Part shown: one piece after another, positions 6,217-6,260 of the stretch | How the letters are laid out: every line of letters begins with the position of its first letter | Numbering within the stretch: position 1 is the first letter of the stretch | Assembly: GCA_030604795.1 (NCBI GenBank) | Contig: JAUVVE010000054.1 | Coordinates: forward strand, 1 to 6,260 | Length of the DNA stretch: 6,260 nucleotides | DNA from: Dehalococcoidia bacterium | GTDB taxonomy: Bacteria > Chloroflexota > Dehalococcoidia > GIF9 > UBA5629 | Reading direction: 5' to 3' | Translations under genes and position numbers: made by a program | Notes under the pieces: model-generated | Seen by the model: the letters and a program-made list of their open reading frames with translations, nothing else | Database searches by the model: none | What the model was told of the DNA's origin: nothing

Positions 6217-6260
6217 TAGTTCGTCGGTCGTCCAAGCCTATTAGGGTTGGAACGGTAACC
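6213..6260 (+). CDS. ispG: 4-hydroxy-3-methylbut-2-enyl diphosphate synthase, N-terminal fragment (3' end outside window)
   Basis: IspG (GcpE) is a 4Fe-4S enzyme that reduces MEcPP to HMBPP late in the MEP pathway. Only 16 codons are visible: start, then IVRRSSKPIRVGTVT. This matches the family's N-terminal pattern of paired Arg, a Lys/Arg-Pro or Val, then a beta strand ending in VGxV. The start is TTG at 6213, overlapping the rseP stop as TTGA. The frame is closed by a TGA at 6174-6176 and no ATG or GTG lies between, so TTG is the only likely start. A GAGGAG (6194-6199) lies 13 nt upstream, a long spacing, which fits coupling to rseP. The call rests on a short match plus the frequent dxr-rseP-ispG order. 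Confidence 0.75.
   Translation, partial: MIVRRSSKPIRVGTVT

Overview
The window is a conserved housekeeping operon, all on the + strand: rpsB - tsf - pyrH - frr - (161 bp non-coding gap) - cdsA - dxr - rseP - ispG (5' end only). It is preceded by the 3' end of an acyl-CoA dehydrogenase gene with its own terminator. The gene order, a short EF-Ts of about 167 residues and a base composition of roughly half G+C suggest Chloroflexota, most likely a Dehalococcoidia-type bacterium. The acyl-CoA dehydrogenase fits a member with fatty-acid or acyl-CoA metabolism better than a small-genome organohalide-respiring Dehalococcoides. The taxonomic call is inference from memory of gene order, not from a search.

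Layout: 1-194 is the acyl-CoA dehydrogenase C-terminus; 217-252 is a strong intrinsic terminator; 254-421 is the operon control region, with a 14-bp palindrome, a good -35/extended -10 promoter and a strong Shine-Dalgarno site. 422-3060 is the translation and nucleotide block: ribosomal protein S2, EF-Ts, UMP kinase and ribosome recycling factor. 3061-3221 is a gap at the place where uppS (undecaprenyl diphosphate synthase) usually sits; I see no recognisable remnant of it. 3222-6260 is the envelope and isoprenoid block: CDP-diacylglycerol synthase, DXP reductoisomerase, a site-2 (M50) membrane protease and the first 16 codons of IspG, which starts in a TTGA overlap with the rseP stop.

The genes are packed tightly, with 4-nt overlaps at pyrH/frr, cdsA/dxr and rseP/ispG and a 16-nt overlap at dxr/rseP, so translational coupling is likely. 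One promoter upstream of rpsB is the only convincing one seen. Together the products couple translation capacity (S2, EF-Ts, RRF), pyrimidine nucleotide supply (UMP kinase), phospholipid precursor synthesis (CdsA), the MEP isoprenoid pathway (Dxr, IspG) and membrane proteolysis (RseP).

I found no previously undescribed system. The points worth a second look are small: the missing uppS, the palindrome upstream of the promoter, tandem hairpins in the 3' end of rpsB, the run of non-ATG starts, and the non-canonical active-site position in the acyl-CoA dehydrogenase fragment.
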